A stretch of 64,000 bases of DNA from Candidatus Poribacteria bacterium (GCA_009839745.1 VXPE01000122.1:51418-115417); one strand, 5' to 3'. Shown: positions 41,203-51,324, counted from the stretch's first letter. Translations and numbers: made by a program. Notes: generated from the letters alone by a model not told the origin.

Positions 41203-42066
41203 CTATTCGCCGCTACGTCCACCGATAGCGTTGATAGCAAACAAACCGACACCCGCTGCTAAAGTTGTCAGAAAAACCAGAGCGCGCTTAGATGAGGAGA
41301 GTTCCTCGTGGACACCTTTGGCATCCTCAAGTATCATCTTGACCTCGTTGATTGCCTTTTGGTTGGCTTCAACGCTCGTCAACAGCATCTTCACATCCCC
41401 TTCGATGGATTCAATGCGTTCGTGTGTTGCTGCCGCTGCCATTGTGTGCTCTTTGATCATCTTCTCGATCCCTGCGAAATTTTCGTCAAGGTGGGCAATC
41501 TTGTCAATGATAGCCGCTTTTTTCGCTGCCAAGGCTTCTTTGATACTGGAAGAGACTGCGTCACTGGATTGACTCACAGCGGCCATTAACTTTTCTTGTG
41601 ATTTCAGACTTGCCTCAAGCGCCTCGATTTGCGCCTTGAGTTCGTCCATATTCTTGTTGAGTCCGTTAATTTCTGCTTCGAGTTTATCCCGCGTTGCTTC
41701 GGATTCCGCCAATTCCGCCTTTAGTTTCTCAAGTTCCTCTTGCTGCGCGGCAAGTTCCTCTTCAGCAACTTCCTTGACCTCTTTCATCATAGCGATTGGA
41801 ATACGCAATTCTTCGCCGGGATAGATGAGGTGTGGATTGGTGAAGTCGTTATATTTGCTCAGTTCGCGCCATCGGAGTGGATCCTTAAGATGCTCTTGAC
41901 AGAGATCCCAGAGGGTATCACCTTTTACAATGGTGATGAGCGTAGTGCCGTCGTCCCCCGCATGGGGTGTGATTTTCGCAGATGCGGATAACACGTAAAC
42001 ACCACTGAGTGCTGCGCAAATGTACAGAATTAGTGCCAACTTCAGTGTGCCTCTTAGCATTTTCAT
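41203..42066 (-). CDS. LysM-domain protein with long coiled coil and C-terminal membrane anchor
   Basis: 287 residues. A signal peptide (residues 1-30) is followed by a LysM domain with ITIVKGDTLWDLCQEH and NPHLIYPGEELRIP, which binds peptidoglycan. Residues 95-250 are a long alanine/glutamate-rich coiled coil. A C-terminal transmembrane helix (ALVFLTTLAAGVGLFAINAI) ends in a short tail. Inferred: it spans from a membrane to the cell wall, possibly holding the neighbouring PorV-like barrel or giant protein in place. It is last in a three-gene operon, 12 bases after the PorV-like gene, and followed by a strong terminator. Confidence 0.85.
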   Translation of the reverse strand: MKMLRGTLKLALILYICAALSGVYVLSASAKITPHAGDDGTTLITIVKGDTLWDLCQEHLKDPLRWRELSKYNDFTNPHLIYPGEELRIPIAMMKEVKEVAEEELAAQQEELEKLKAELAESEATRDKLEAEINGLNKNMDELKAQIEALEASLKSQEKLMAAVSQSSDAVSSSIKEALAAKKAAIIDKIAHLDENFAGIEKMIKEHTMAAAATHERIESIEGDVKMLLTSVEANQKAINEVKMILEDAKGVHEELSSSKRALVFLTTLAAGVGLFAINAIGGRSGE

Positions 42067-42078
42067 CAGTTATCTCCT

Positions 42079-43077
42079 TTAAAATCTATAAGAGAGGGAC
42101 GCAAAGTGAGTCGATCCGACACCGTTAATTTCACTTGCCATGCCATCTTGAATGGCATAGTCAACCTGCAAGCCGCCGATGTTTACACCAAACCCTCCGA
42201 AGAGGTTTTGCGTGTCGCGTGAGGCTTTGATCCCGCCTCGGATGGCAAGAGCAGTGGACTTGTAAGTGACAATGGTATATTCAGTACCGAGTCTTAGGGT
42301 TGTCGCGCTCTCATCAAGGTTGACCATCTCTTGCTCGAGATCAGCTGCAAATGTGACGACGTTACCGACATAGAGATTATAGGCTGCCCCGAGGCTAATT
42401 ACCATCGGCACAGTATCTTCACCAAGAGCCGCCCCCAAATATTTCACAGCGAGTCCATAATGGAAAGTCGGGACTTTTTCTTCGCCCACATCTATGTGCA
42501 GGGCATGTCCCATGAGTCCGACATCCACACCGCCAAACCCACTCTGACTTTCAACGCCCTCTGCGCCAAAGTTATCCGTCAGCATGCGACCTGTTAGACC
42601 GACACCGAAGCTTCCGAACCCAATTCCGTAGGAGAGGGAATAGGCGTTTGCACTATAGTTAAATGTGCCTCCGTAGCGTTCCCTGGCATCATATTGCTGG
42701 ATACCACTGACGCCTGCATTTGTGACAGCAAGTCCGATAGATCCTGCTGACCCAAGTGCTTTTGTCAATGCGATGAAGTTATGGCTTCTATCCAGATCGA
42801 GTTGTTGTGTTGAAAAATTGAGACTTAAATCCGCTGCGGAGCCGAGTCCTGCTGGGTTCCAAACGGTTGCAGTGGCATCATCGGCGATTGCTGTGAAGGC
42901 ACCGCCCATGCCGATCGAGCGCGCGCCGGCACCAAGCCGTAGGTGTGGCATGGCATCCACTCCGGCAAAGCTGACCGGTGACACCGCTAGGATAAGAAAG
43001 AAAAGTGGTATTAAACCGCATAGCAATTTCGAGCCTTGTTTGCAAGCCCATCTAAAACTGTGCTTTGTCATTAACAT
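42079..43077 (-). CDS. PorV/PorQ (UPF0164)-like outer-membrane beta-barrel protein
   Basis: 332 residues. The start is ATG 43077, 5 bases after GGAGG; the longer frame to 43272 overlaps the end of the upstream giant gene. A signal peptide (LIPLFFLILAVSPVSFAG) is followed by the characteristic N-terminal motif of the PorV/UPF0164 family, LRLGAGARSIGMGGAFTAIADDATATVWNPAGL, seen here in order. Beta-strands then alternate to a C-terminal aromatic residue (FASLSYRF), as in outer-membrane barrels. In Bacteroidota PorV shuttles T9SS cargo. Here it lies between a giant secreted protein with a sorting-like C-terminal domain and a LysM protein, which suggests a related role. Confidence 0.85.
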   Translation of the reverse strand: MLMTKHSFRWACKQGSKLLCGLIPLFFLILAVSPVSFAGVDAMPHLRLGAGARSIGMGGAFTAIADDATATVWNPAGLGSAADLSLNFSTQQLDLDRSHNFIALTKALGSAGSIGLAVTNAGVSGIQQYDARERYGGTFNYSANAYSLSYGIGFGSFGVGLTGRMLTDNFGAEGVESQSGFGGVDVGLMGHALHIDVGEEKVPTFHYGLAVKYLGAALGEDTVPMVISLGAAYNLYVGNVVTFAADLEQEMVNLDESATTLRLGTEYTIVTYKSTALAIRGGIKASRDTQNLFGGFGVNIGGLQVDYAIQDGMASEINGVGSTHFASLSYRF

Positions 43078-43151
43078 TATATCCTCCAAAAGACTGTCCA
43101 CATCGGGAATTGGACACCTATCCAATTCCCGATATGCAGACTGCGGTATAC

Positions 43152-46100
43152 TTAGCGCGTCAGCGCGAGTTTGAGAATGGCATATTCTGGCTCGAAACCG
43201 TCTGCGACCATAATCTGACAGAAGTAAACGCCTCGAGCTAAGTCTTCGCCAGCGGTGGACGTTCCGTCCCAACCGATTGCACCTTTGCCAACGTACTCGC
43301 CTGCATCCCAGACCTCGTTATCAACAAGGACTCGAACTGGACGGAGCGTCATATCATAAATGACGATGCTCACTGTAGATTGTCGAGTCAACGTGAAGGA
43401 AATACGCGTAGTGTCCTTGAACGGGTTGGGTGCGTTAATCGGACGCGATGCCAATACTGGGCCTTCCTCACTTTCAACAAAGAAGGTAAACTCATGAACC
43501 GCCATGTTCGCTTCACGGGCACCGCTACTCTTATCAGAAACGTTACCCTCTTTATGCGCCATGTCAGATACTTCAAGTTTAACCGTATGTTGCCCGAAAG
43601 CGAGTTCGGCAGGTGGTGTATACACTACCTGTGATGCCGATTTCTCATTCGGTTTGAGGTTAATCAGTTGGTCATCAAGCACGAAGCGGATAGAATCAGG
43701 ATCTACACCAGATTCAGCATCGGCATAGGTTATCGAAATCTGCGGACGGCGCTCAGTCAGGCGTGCCTCATTTTGTGGGGCCGACATCGTGATAACCGGA
43801 GCGGCAGTATCAAAGTCGATTGTGAAACTACCCTTTGCTGTGGCAGAGTTGCCGATTGTATCGGTTGCGCGGACTTCAATCGTGTAAGTTCCCTCATCAA
43901 GAGGTTCTTCAGGTATGAAATCCAAGCGTGTGATACCCTCAACATCGTCTTCGCCATCGTCTTCGGTGCCACCTTTCACCTCTTTACCATTGCTATCCAT
44001 CAGGACGATATCCATATCGTCAACGCCTGATGCATCGTTGGCACTCGCGGAGATGACCGGGAGTCCAGCACGGATAGTTCCGGTTGGCGTAATCGAGGTG
44101 ATTGTAGGTGCGACGTTATCAACGACCAGTGTGAAGGTCCATGAATGTTCTCTTTTACCGCCTTCGCTAATAGCAATAACTTTGACGGTATGTGTTCCTG
44201 CTGTGAAGCTATCGGCAACCTGAAGTCGCCCATCAGCGATCTGTACGGGTGCGATGGAACGGAGCGGTTGGTCGTTAATACCGAACTTCACACTTATAAC
44301 CTTGGATTCCGCATCGTTGACAACGGCTGAGATTGTTACCCAACTTTCACCGCTGATGGTTCCAGAGGGAGCCGCTTCCGTGATGACTGGCGGTGTTGTG
44401 TCTGCGGGAGTCCCTTCGATAGCGAACTCACGAGTAGCCTCACCGATGTTTCCGAGTCTATCGGCAACTTGCACGGTGACGCGATACGCCCCACCACCGA
44501 GTTTATCAGTCCGGGTATAGACCAATGTGCCGTTATCCGCTTCAATTGCATCCTGATCGACTGCGACATCAACATCCCCTGCTTCGGGGTGGATGCGTGC
44601 TATACCGACTGTTGGACCGGCAGTCAATTCCGTAGTTGCCCACGCTAAGACTTCCTGACCGTTACTGTCGGTACCGCTACCTTCACCATCGTTATAGGTT
44701 GCGTGAACGGTTGGCAAACTCGCTACTGTATGGTCTTCCGAAGGTGTTTGAATTTCGACCATCGGACCGGTGGTATCCAGATTGATTTCTTTCAATGGGA
44801 AAGCAACTGAACCGTTCCGTTTGGTAACAACGGCATGCGGTGTATAGATTCCATCGGCTAACGCTGAAACATCTACCTTGAGTGAGAAGGTATCTTCAGG
44901 ATCTTCGTCACTTTCGCTTGGCACGTCACTGCCATCAACAGAAGCTGCCAGTTGATCACCAGCATCTAACACTAACGAACCGTTGCTGACATTAAAGCCG
45001 AAAGTCAGTGAACTCCGCAGTGGAATCGGTTCGGTGGGTGTTCTGAGAACATCCACTCCGTCAACGGCTGTAACCTTCAACTGAGCGACATCTTCAACTC
45101 GGAAGTTCAGCACATTCACTGTGATTGGCGGAGACATCTCGTCTCCCTCATTACTTTGCACATTACCGAATTCGTCAACTGCAAGAGCGTGGATCGTATA
45201 AGGCAGATTTTCAAGCCCTCCGACATCGGTAGTAATGTCGAGCATCCCGGCTTCACCATCAATCGGAGTCGCGTTCCCATCGGGATCGACTTGAATTAAC
45301 TGAATCGAGGCATACGTGCTCGGATCGGCAGTCGGTTCAGCGGTATACGTTGCTATCGGTGATTCGACGGTTTCATCAACGATTCCACCGACGGTGTAGT
45401 TGCCATCTGCGTCTGGTTCAATAGCCCCGGCGACATCAGCAACGGCGACAATGTTTGTTGGCCCGAGTGGGGCGACATCGTCATCGTTATCCACCGATAG
45501 ATGCGTCTTTGCGCCCGGACGTCCCGGAACTTCCTCAGCACCGCTGGTAATTGCGACCGCAGTTACCATATACTGGTTGTCATCTTTGGAGGCATCTCGT
45601 GCTGCGTCGGTCTCGGCTGTGATGGTATCATCCAGAACTGTTGTATCCACTTCAACTGACCATTTCAGATAGGTTGGGTAGTGGATGGGTTTTCCTGATA
45701 ATGCATCCATGGCAGTCGCTTCCGCTGCCACCGCAACGAGGTCGGTGATAAAGTCGCTATTCTGCTGTAACGCTGCGACTTCTTCTGCGGTAGCGAGCAC
45801 GCCGGTATCGGCTGTGCCGACGACTTCATCGTTGATTACCAACTGGAGGGAGGCGATCTCTGGATATGTGCGTTGGGGCGTATATCCATCGATAACGACA
45901 GTGCCTTGTGGACCGCCACTATCTACGTTGGTTTCCGTAATGGATTCAGTGTTGAGGACGAGTGCTAACACCTCAAGGTCAACAGGATGCACACCTGCAT
46001 CCAATTTGATAGAGAACGGATCCGACATAGTGGTCAACTGAAGTGCGTTGGTTGCCACGGCACGGACCATGACAGAATCGCCTGCGCTTGCGAGTGCATC

Positions 46101-48896
46101 AAAATCGGCTACATCCCAACTCACTTCAAAGGTTGATACATCTTCGCCTTCAGCGAACATGTGAGTTTCACCAATAGCATGCCATGCCCCATCTGCTCCC
46201 ATGTATTCTACCGTGATAGATGCGGGGTGAACTGTGCGCGTATCCACGGTGACAGTCAACATTACGCCGTCTGTGGTGTTCGAGAAGATGGTTCCACTTT
46301 CGTAGGGTTCATCGGCATCGCCATCCCCGTTTCGGTCGCCGATACTGACGGCTGTAACGCTTGCTTTGTCAGCTTCTGGCATGACGACTCTGAGTCGGGT
46401 AGGTTCAGCGTAGGAACCGACGTTGAAGAGGGTATCAATTCCCATTGCGCGAATGCCGTAGTCGCCATATATCCCTTGGGGAATAGGCATTACGACGTGT
46501 TCACCTGGCTCAATCGTCACCGGCACGAGGTGATCAAGGATGCGTATAGAGGCACCTAAAGCCTGGTGTATCGCTGCGGCTTGAGCATCATTTAGCGTTA
46601 AGTTCCTTATCCCTAAATTTTTGAAAAAATCATTGGCTGCAGTTTGGATCTGCTCTGGTGCGATCAGTGCTACAATTGCCTCAGGATTGGTCGTCTGAGC
46701 GAGATTGAGTATTGATGCATCGTCAAGTCCACCAACAACCCGTGGGAAGTTCTGCTTGAGGAGTCGAACGATCTGATCTCCGCCTTGCTCAAGAACAGCT
46801 GTCCAAATTCTGGAGGACAACATGGTAGACTCAACAGTGAGTGGCATCCAGGTGCTTGTCGGCATGCCGTAGGCATCGAGTCCAATCTCTTGATAGAACA
46901 AGTATCCTTCACCTGCCCCTACATTAGCAACCTTCGGCAACCCTGTAATATTAAGCAGGACGGGCCCAGGATTGTGAGCGGTGGCAACATAGATACCTTC
47001 GCTATTCTCGTAACCGGCAGTATTGGTATCTCCGGGTGTGATCATGATGTCGGCTTGCGGTGCAGTAGTATCAACGGTGAAGGTTTCTTGGATCTGATCT
47101 ACTGGATTACCGTTAGCATCGCGGACTAAAGCTTCTAAATAATAGTTACCATCGGCAACGCTATCAATGCTTGCGGTCCAGAGTGACTCGGCTTCAGGGT
47201 TGATACGTGGCACAGTGAATACGGAAGCCAACAACGGATCGAAGTTCCTCTCAAAATCTTGCATCAGCCTATTCGTATTACGGAGCAACAGATTCTGAAG
47301 TCTGCGTTGTTGTTTTGGGGTCATTACGCTGAGGATATCATTGACACCGGGGAGTTGTCCGCTGAGAACTTGGCTGATTATGCTCGCGGCTTGGGGCGAT
47401 CCCAAAATTTTGGATATCTCAGCACTGACATTAGGAGTGAAGATTGCGTCAACAATACCGCGATCGGCTAACTGAAGGTTGCGCGGGTCAGGCATCGCCC
47501 AACTTTCAATTCGGAGTGTTGTCGTTGCGTTCAGAATCGCTGCCAAAGACACATTCTCCGGATCCTGGGCGAGAGCAGCAAGTTTTTCACGACTCAACGT
47601 CATGAATTCCACGGGTTCCGCGAGCGTCACTTCAAAGTAGTAGTAGATGCTCGTCCCAAGGGGAATGCCTATTTCTGTTTCCCAAACGACCCCGTTTTTC
47701 CCATGCATAGAATGCATAGAAACGGATAGGTAGTCTCCTTTTAAACCCGTTTGTGAATAACGGAGATTAACATCGGAGAACAACTCGGTTTCTAAACTGG
47801 GCCATGCGGGTAGATTGGTAGCTGCGAGTGTTTCTTCCAGTCGGAAGGTATAAGGGATGGTATCCGCTTGGAATTGTCCCGGCGCGACCTGTCTGCCCTC
47901 AACGGTTCTCCCTCCAGAAAGATTAAACGTAACCCCACCGACGTTTGCTGATGGCACGCGCGTATAAACGTGCAAACTATCACTGGCGAGGTATTTGCTG
48001 CTTTGCTCTAAGTAGGCAAAATTGGTAAAATTTGGGGTTATCGCATTTCCGAAGTTCTCAGCATCTAACTGACTTGCTTCATTCGCGAAAGCAAGAGATT
48101 GACGTTCAGACGTTAGAATCTGCTTGATTTGCTTTTTGGGGAGAAACCCTTTTGGTACTAATGATAGGATTGAATCTGCGATAACTTCTGCTCCACCCGG
48201 CAGCCCTAATGCGGCAGCGATCCCCTCTACAAACCGCTTTCCAGAAGTTGTATTTAGGGAGAGACCCCCGAGACGCGATGTGCCGAAAAGTGGTTGATTC
48301 TCGGGCATTATCGGAGTGAAGGGATCTGCAGGTGGCATGACATCCGCTGATGGGGGTTCCACGACGGGTGGCTCTACGACTGGGGGCGTTGTATCCACGG
48401 GTGGCTCTACGACTGGGGGTGTCGTATCCACAGGCGGCTCAACTACAGGCGGTTCGACCACAGGTGGTTCCACGACTGGCGGTTCGACCCCTACGTTCAA
48501 CAATCCTGCAAGTTCGTCAATCGCTTCTACGTCTGCAAGCAAAGACTGTACCTGTGGATCATTGAGCATTGCTTTGAGTGCTTCATCTGTTTTCAGCAAT
48601 TCTATGAACTTCGGATCTGTGTCCGGTGCAAAATTCAATAGTAGATCTGGAGCCGCGACGACAGTCCCAATGAGTGCGGGATTTCCACTCAAAATCCCTT
48701 GGATCTGGTCTGATTTCAGCCCCTCGAGAACATCTGGCAAGACTGCTTGAATATCCTCACGTTGAAGCAACTCGCTGTATTTTGCAGCCACCTGTTGGGC
48801 GAGAGAAACTTCTTGCCCGAAAACAGTATTCGGAATTGAAGTGTAAAGAACACACACTGTAAAAATCAAAAAACAAACGAGTGTTCGTTTTTTCAT
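43152..48896 (-). CDS. Giant secreted protein with Ig-like repeats and FlgD-like C-terminal domain
   Basis: About 1,914 residues. The start is ATG 48896, preceded by GAGGAGG. A signal peptide ends near TVFGQ. A helical region follows, then a proline-rich linker built of VEPPV/VDTTPP units (residues about 140-185), a large beta-rich central region, and at least four Ig-like modules introduced by D-T-x-x-P-V-I-T type phrases (DTTPPVITEAAPSG, DNVAPTITSITPTG, DTAAPVITMSAPQN). A possible calcium loop is DRNGDGDAD. The C-terminus (NAPNPFKDTTRISFTL, GVYFCQIMV, LKLALTR) matches FlgD-Ig/T9SS-type sorting domains. Probably a surface adhesin or stalk protein. Followed 74 bases later by the PorV-like gene. 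Confidence 0.85.
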   Translation of the reverse strand: MKKRTLVCFLIFTVCVLYTSIPNTVFGQEVSLAQQVAAKYSELLQREDIQAVLPDVLEGLKSDQIQGILSGNPALIGTVVAAPDLLLNFAPDTDPKFIELLKTDEALKAMLNDPQVQSLLADVEAIDELAGLLNVGVEPPVVEPPVVEPPVVEPPVDTTPPVVEPPVDTTPPVVEPPVVEPPSADVMPPADPFTPIMPENQPLFGTSRLGGLSLNTTSGKRFVEGIAAALGLPGGAEVIADSILSLVPKGFLPKKQIKQILTSERQSLAFANEASQLDAENFGNAITPNFTNFAYLEQSSKYLASDSLHVYTRVPSANVGGVTFNLSGGRTVEGRQVAPGQFQADTIPYTFRLEETLAATNLPAWPSLETELFSDVNLRYSQTGLKGDYLSVSMHSMHGKNGVVWETEIGIPLGTSIYYYFEVTLAEPVEFMTLSREKLAALAQDPENVSLAAILNATTTLRIESWAMPDPRNLQLADRGIVDAIFTPNVSAEISKILGSPQAASIISQVLSGQLPGVNDILSVMTPKQQRRLQNLLLRNTNRLMQDFERNFDPLLASVFTVPRINPEAESLWTASIDSVADGNYYLEALVRDANGNPVDQIQETFTVDTTAPQADIMITPGDTNTAGYENSEGIYVATAHNPGPVLLNITGLPKVANVGAGEGYLFYQEIGLDAYGMPTSTWMPLTVESTMLSSRIWTAVLEQGGDQIVRLLKQNFPRVVGGLDDASILNLAQTTNPEAIVALIAPEQIQTAANDFFKNLGIRNLTLNDAQAAAIHQALGASIRILDHLVPVTIEPGEHVVMPIPQGIYGDYGIRAMGIDTLFNVGSYAEPTRLRVVMPEADKASVTAVSIGDRNGDGDADEPYESGTIFSNTTDGVMLTVTVDTRTVHPASITVEYMGADGAWHAIGETHMFAEGEDVSTFEVSWDVADFDALASAGDSVMVRAVATNALQLTTMSDPFSIKLDAGVHPVDLEVLALVLNTESITETNVDSGGPQGTVVIDGYTPQRTYPEIASLQLVINDEVVGTADTGVLATAEEVAALQQNSDFITDLVAVAAEATAMDALSGKPIHYPTYLKWSVEVDTTVLDDTITAETDAARDASKDDNQYMVTAVAITSGAEEVPGRPGAKTHLSVDNDDDVAPLGPTNIVAVADVAGAIEPDADGNYTVGGIVDETVESPIATYTAEPTADPSTYASIQLIQVDPDGNATPIDGEAGMLDITTDVGGLENLPYTIHALAVDEFGNVQSNEGDEMSPPITVNVLNFRVEDVAQLKVTAVDGVDVLRTPTEPIPLRSSLTFGFNVSNGSLVLDAGDQLAASVDGSDVPSESDEDPEDTFSLKVDVSALADGIYTPHAVVTKRNGSVAFPLKEINLDTTGPMVEIQTPSEDHTVASLPTVHATYNDGEGSGTDSNGQEVLAWATTELTAGPTVGIARIHPEAGDVDVAVDQDAIEADNGTLVYTRTDKLGGGAYRVTVQVADRLGNIGEATREFAIEGTPADTTPPVITEAAPSGTISGESWVTISAVVNDAESKVISVKFGINDQPLRSIAPVQIADGRLQVADSFTAGTHTVKVIAISEGGKREHSWTFTLVVDNVAPTITSITPTGTIRAGLPVISASANDASGVDDMDIVLMDSNGKEVKGGTEDDGEDDVEGITRLDFIPEEPLDEGTYTIEVRATDTIGNSATAKGSFTIDFDTAAPVITMSAPQNEARLTERRPQISITYADAESGVDPDSIRFVLDDQLINLKPNEKSASQVVYTPPAELAFGQHTVKLEVSDMAHKEGNVSDKSSGAREANMAVHEFTFFVESEEGPVLASRPINAPNPFKDTTRISFTLTRQSTVSIVIYDMTLRPVRVLVDNEVWDAGEYVGKGAIGWDGTSTAGEDLARGVYFCQIMVADGFEPEYAILKLALTR
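48349..48490. repeat. Tandem low-complexity repeat encoding a Pro/Val/Glu linker
   Basis: Near-repeats of GGTGGCTCTACGACTGG spaced 15-30 bases apart inside the giant gene. The reading frame is kept, giving a VEPPV-type linker between the N-terminal helical region and the beta-rich body. Such repeats can vary in number between strains. Confidence 0.75.
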
Positions 48897-49482
48897 TAAC
48901 TCATCCTCCTCGTTAAGTCTGCGCGCTCGCAAGACTAAGTACTGAGTTTCTTAGATGGGCAAGCGAGAATACAACTAAAGACGACTGGGGTAGATGTCCG
49001 CCCATCCAATCAACATCCTACCAACGAGCGTTAAAATTTCCCGATACCGATGTAGCCATGGGATAGCGTTAATATAGCCTATGGCACAGGTCAAAAACGA
49101 ATGAAAAGCGGGCATCTGACTTTAGCAATTTGACCCTGCGGGAATTTTTTTATTATTTTAACATAAAGTGGCAAAATTAAGCAAACATTTAATCGTTAAG
49201 TATCAGAGAGATTACGTTACACCGGTAAATCGGTAAACAAAATCGTCCTGCAGTTACGTGATGTTTTGTGCAATCGGTAAAAATTTGTTCCCGCCGCATC
49301 GGTATATCATCGATTAAATTGCAGTCCGCCTATATAATGATACCACAACTCTTAAAATATGTCAAATCAAAATTTCAAATTTTCGTAGAGATTTCTGGCT
49401 ATTTTCGTAGAAATCCACAATCTATTTGACATATTACCAAAAAACGCTTAAACTGTCAAGAAAAATAACGCCGGAGAAAAAA
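48897..49482. other. Intergenic region between divergent genes (586 bases)
   Basis: Carries the leader of the giant gene on one side and the promoter at 49426-49454 on the other. Two copies of TTTCGTAGA lie at about 49381 and 49404, with AGATTTCT/AGAAATC as a loose inverted pair. No ORF is credible; the rest is A/T-rich. Confidence 0.5.
49426..49454 (+). promoter_or_regulatory. Sigma70-type promoter for the PhyH gene
   Basis: TTGACA at 49426-49431, a 17-base spacer and TAAACT at 49449-49454. It overlaps the first codons of the longer ORF and so supports the downstream ATG at 49483. Confidence 0.8.
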
Positions 49483-50229
49483 ATGGCTATCTTGACTGAA
49501 TCTGAAAAGAACCAATTGGATCAGCACGGTTTTTTGCTATTGGAAAGTCTGATACCTCCAGATACAACAACGGAACTTCGGGAATACGCTTTATCACTGG
49601 CTGTAGCAGAGCAAGAAGCCGGTAAGGGTCATTCATATCTTGCGAATGACAGTGCACAACGGGTCTGGAATCTCGTTGACAAAGGCGAAATATTTGAAGA
49701 GGCTATTCAACACCCAAAGATGCTCGCCGCGATGGAGTATTTACTCGGTGCTGATTGCACACTGAGTTCCTTTACAGTCAATGTGCTTTATCCGAGCGCA
49801 CCGGATGCTGGTCTCCATATAGATTATCCGCTATCCGGACTCCCTACCCCCCGTCCAAACTTTCCTATGGTTGCCAACAGTGTGTGGTTCTTAGATGACT
49901 GGACGCTTGAAAATGGTGCAACCAGTTGCGTGCCGGGGAGTCACCGACGGCTCGAAGCGTTACCCGAACCCGGTGTGGCATACGACGATGCGCTGCAGAT
50001 TTGTGGACCGCGTGGCTCCGTCCTGATCGTCAACGGTGCAATATGGCATGGGTCATCAGAAAATAGAACGAATGAATCGCGTGTTGGGTTACTCGGTTTT
50101 TTTTGTCGTTCTATGCTGAAGCCGCAGCAAGCACACCTTGAATTGGTATCGGATGAGGTTATATCACGTGCTACACCGACTTTAAAACGGTTGCTGGGTT
50201 TCGATTCGTTGCCGAATACGAACGATTAG
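49483..50229 (+). CDS. Phytanoyl-CoA dioxygenase (PhyH) family protein
   Basis: A 248-residue Fe(II)/2-oxoglutarate oxygenase with iron ligands H112-x-D114 (LHIDYPL) and a distal His in AIWHGSSENRTNESR, whose Arg suits 2-oxoglutarate. It opens EKNQLDQHGFLLLESL. The ATG at 49483 has CCGGAG upstream. The iron motif is HID rather than the HQD of the other three copies, so it belongs to a different branch. Convergent with the cytochrome gene, 4 bases apart. Substrate unknown. Confidence 0.9.
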   Translation: MAILTESEKNQLDQHGFLLLESLIPPDTTTELREYALSLAVAEQEAGKGHSYLANDSAQRVWNLVDKGEIFEEAIQHPKMLAAMEYLLGADCTLSSFTVNVLYPSAPDAGLHIDYPLSGLPTPRPNFPMVANSVWFLDDWTLENGATSCVPGSHRRLEALPEPGVAYDDALQICGPRGSVLIVNGAIWHGSSENRTNESRVGLLGFFCRSMLKPQQAHLELVSDEVISRATPTLKRLLGFDSLPNTND

Positions 50230-50233
50230 TACC

Positions 50234-51244
50234 TCAAGGGACAACGTGATTTTTTTCCGCCATCACTATCCACTCGGATTTAGGTGTTTTCGGTGCCAAT
50301 TGGTACATCAATCGGACTGTGATTGTATCCCCAGTCGCACTGGGTAAAGTGTCAAAGATGTAAGTTCTCTCCTCACTTGGGAGAAGACGGTTTTGCGCTT
50401 TATCCGAAATTGAGATTTGCTCTGTTTGTCGTTCAATGCCTTCCGGAGAGAGAAGTTTCACTTCAAGAATGATGGTCCGCAATGTGCCACCTGGCAAGAT
50501 GTGCCCGGTTTTGCTTTGTAGTTTTACACTCGCTTTTTCAGGTGTGATTTCAAGTCGAAGCGTTGCAGCGCGTCTGAGTTGTGCGACACTCCGGCTGCCG
50601 CGCCACGTATGCTTTCTGCCTTTGATGCTTTCATAACTGGCTGTGCTTTGGAGTCGTTTGACGACCGGCATGTGGCATGTCGCACAACTCTTATTCCCCT
50701 CGGCGAATTTGGAATTGAGAAAACTGGAAACCTGGTCGTGCTCAGGAACGGTCAACTGACCATGGCAGGTACTACAGAGCGTTGTTGGTGAGGTATAGAT
50801 GGGGTTGGTTATATTCGCATGGAAGTAAGTCTCTGCGCTTGCTTGTGGTCCGTGCATGGCACCTTCAGCATCGAGATGGCAAACGAGGCATGAAACGCCG
50901 GTTTCCCGTTGTCCATTTCTCAGTTTTGGCATTTCCCCAATGCCTGTGATGAGAATCGGTTGCGGGGCATGGCACCCGTCACATTTCGTTTCCCTATCCG
51001 CAATTTGATTTGCGATTTCCTGATAGATTTCGTCAACCCATGCCTGGGCGTGCATCGAATTTTCCCATTCCCTCCAGATTGCCGGATGACAACTTTTACA
51101 CTTTCCCTCCTGAAATCCCTGATAGGCTTCTTTCACGCGATCAGTAGCATTCTCAGCACGAAGGGCGAGACTCCCGATTAATGTCACCAATACACATCCG
51201 AAGAATCCCAAGCCAATGGTAACTCTGCGTTGACACGTTCTCAT
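50234..51244 (-). CDS. Pentahaem cytochrome c family protein
   Basis: 336 residues with an N-terminal signal/anchor (IGLGFFGCVLVTLIGSLAL) and five haem-binding C-x-x-C-H motifs: CKSCH, CDGCH, CLVCH, CSTCH and CATCH. It resembles the cytochrome c554/NrfA-like multihaem electron carriers. The C-terminal third has no haem motif and is beta-rich (LEITPEKASVKLQSKTGHILPGG). Periplasmic or membrane-anchored electron transfer is inferred. It lies downstream of the haem synthesis genes on the same strand, separated from hemG by two hairpin repeats, so coupled expression is plausible but not proven. Confidence 0.9.
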   Translation of the reverse strand: MRTCQRRVTIGLGFFGCVLVTLIGSLALRAENATDRVKEAYQGFQEGKCKSCHPAIWREWENSMHAQAWVDEIYQEIANQIADRETKCDGCHAPQPILITGIGEMPKLRNGQRETGVSCLVCHLDAEGAMHGPQASAETYFHANITNPIYTSPTTLCSTCHGQLTVPEHDQVSSFLNSKFAEGNKSCATCHMPVVKRLQSTASYESIKGRKHTWRGSRSVAQLRRAATLRLEITPEKASVKLQSKTGHILPGGTLRTIILEVKLLSPEGIERQTEQISISDKAQNRLLPSEERTYIFDTLPSATGDTITVRLMYQLAPKTPKSEWIVMAEKNHVVP

Positions 51245-51252
51245 AAAGTATC

Positions 51253-51276
51253 GCGAGCTGGAGCTCGCTCCTACAA
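51253..51276. repeat. REP-like hairpin with CTAC foot
   Basis: GCGAGCT at 51253-51259 pairs with AGCTCGC at 51262-51268, followed by TCCTAC. It is immediately followed by a second element of the same kind. Confidence 0.7.
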
Positions 51277-51285
51277 AGGAGAGTC

Positions 51286-51310
51286 GGGAATCGGAGTTCC
51301 CTCCTACAAG
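51286..51310. repeat. REP-like hairpin with CTAC foot, tandem to the previous
   Basis: GGGAA at 51286-51290 pairs with TTCCC at 51297-51301, followed by TCCTACAAG. Together the two fill most of the 80-base gap between hemG and the cytochrome gene. Confidence 0.65.
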
Positions 51311-51324
51311 AAAGCTAAAGAACC

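Noticed and set aside
48349..48490. Regular short repeats that look like a CRISPR array or minisatellite
   Set aside because: The repeats are in frame within the giant gene, vary in length without spacers of uniform size, and encode a VEPPV-type linker. No cas genes are near.
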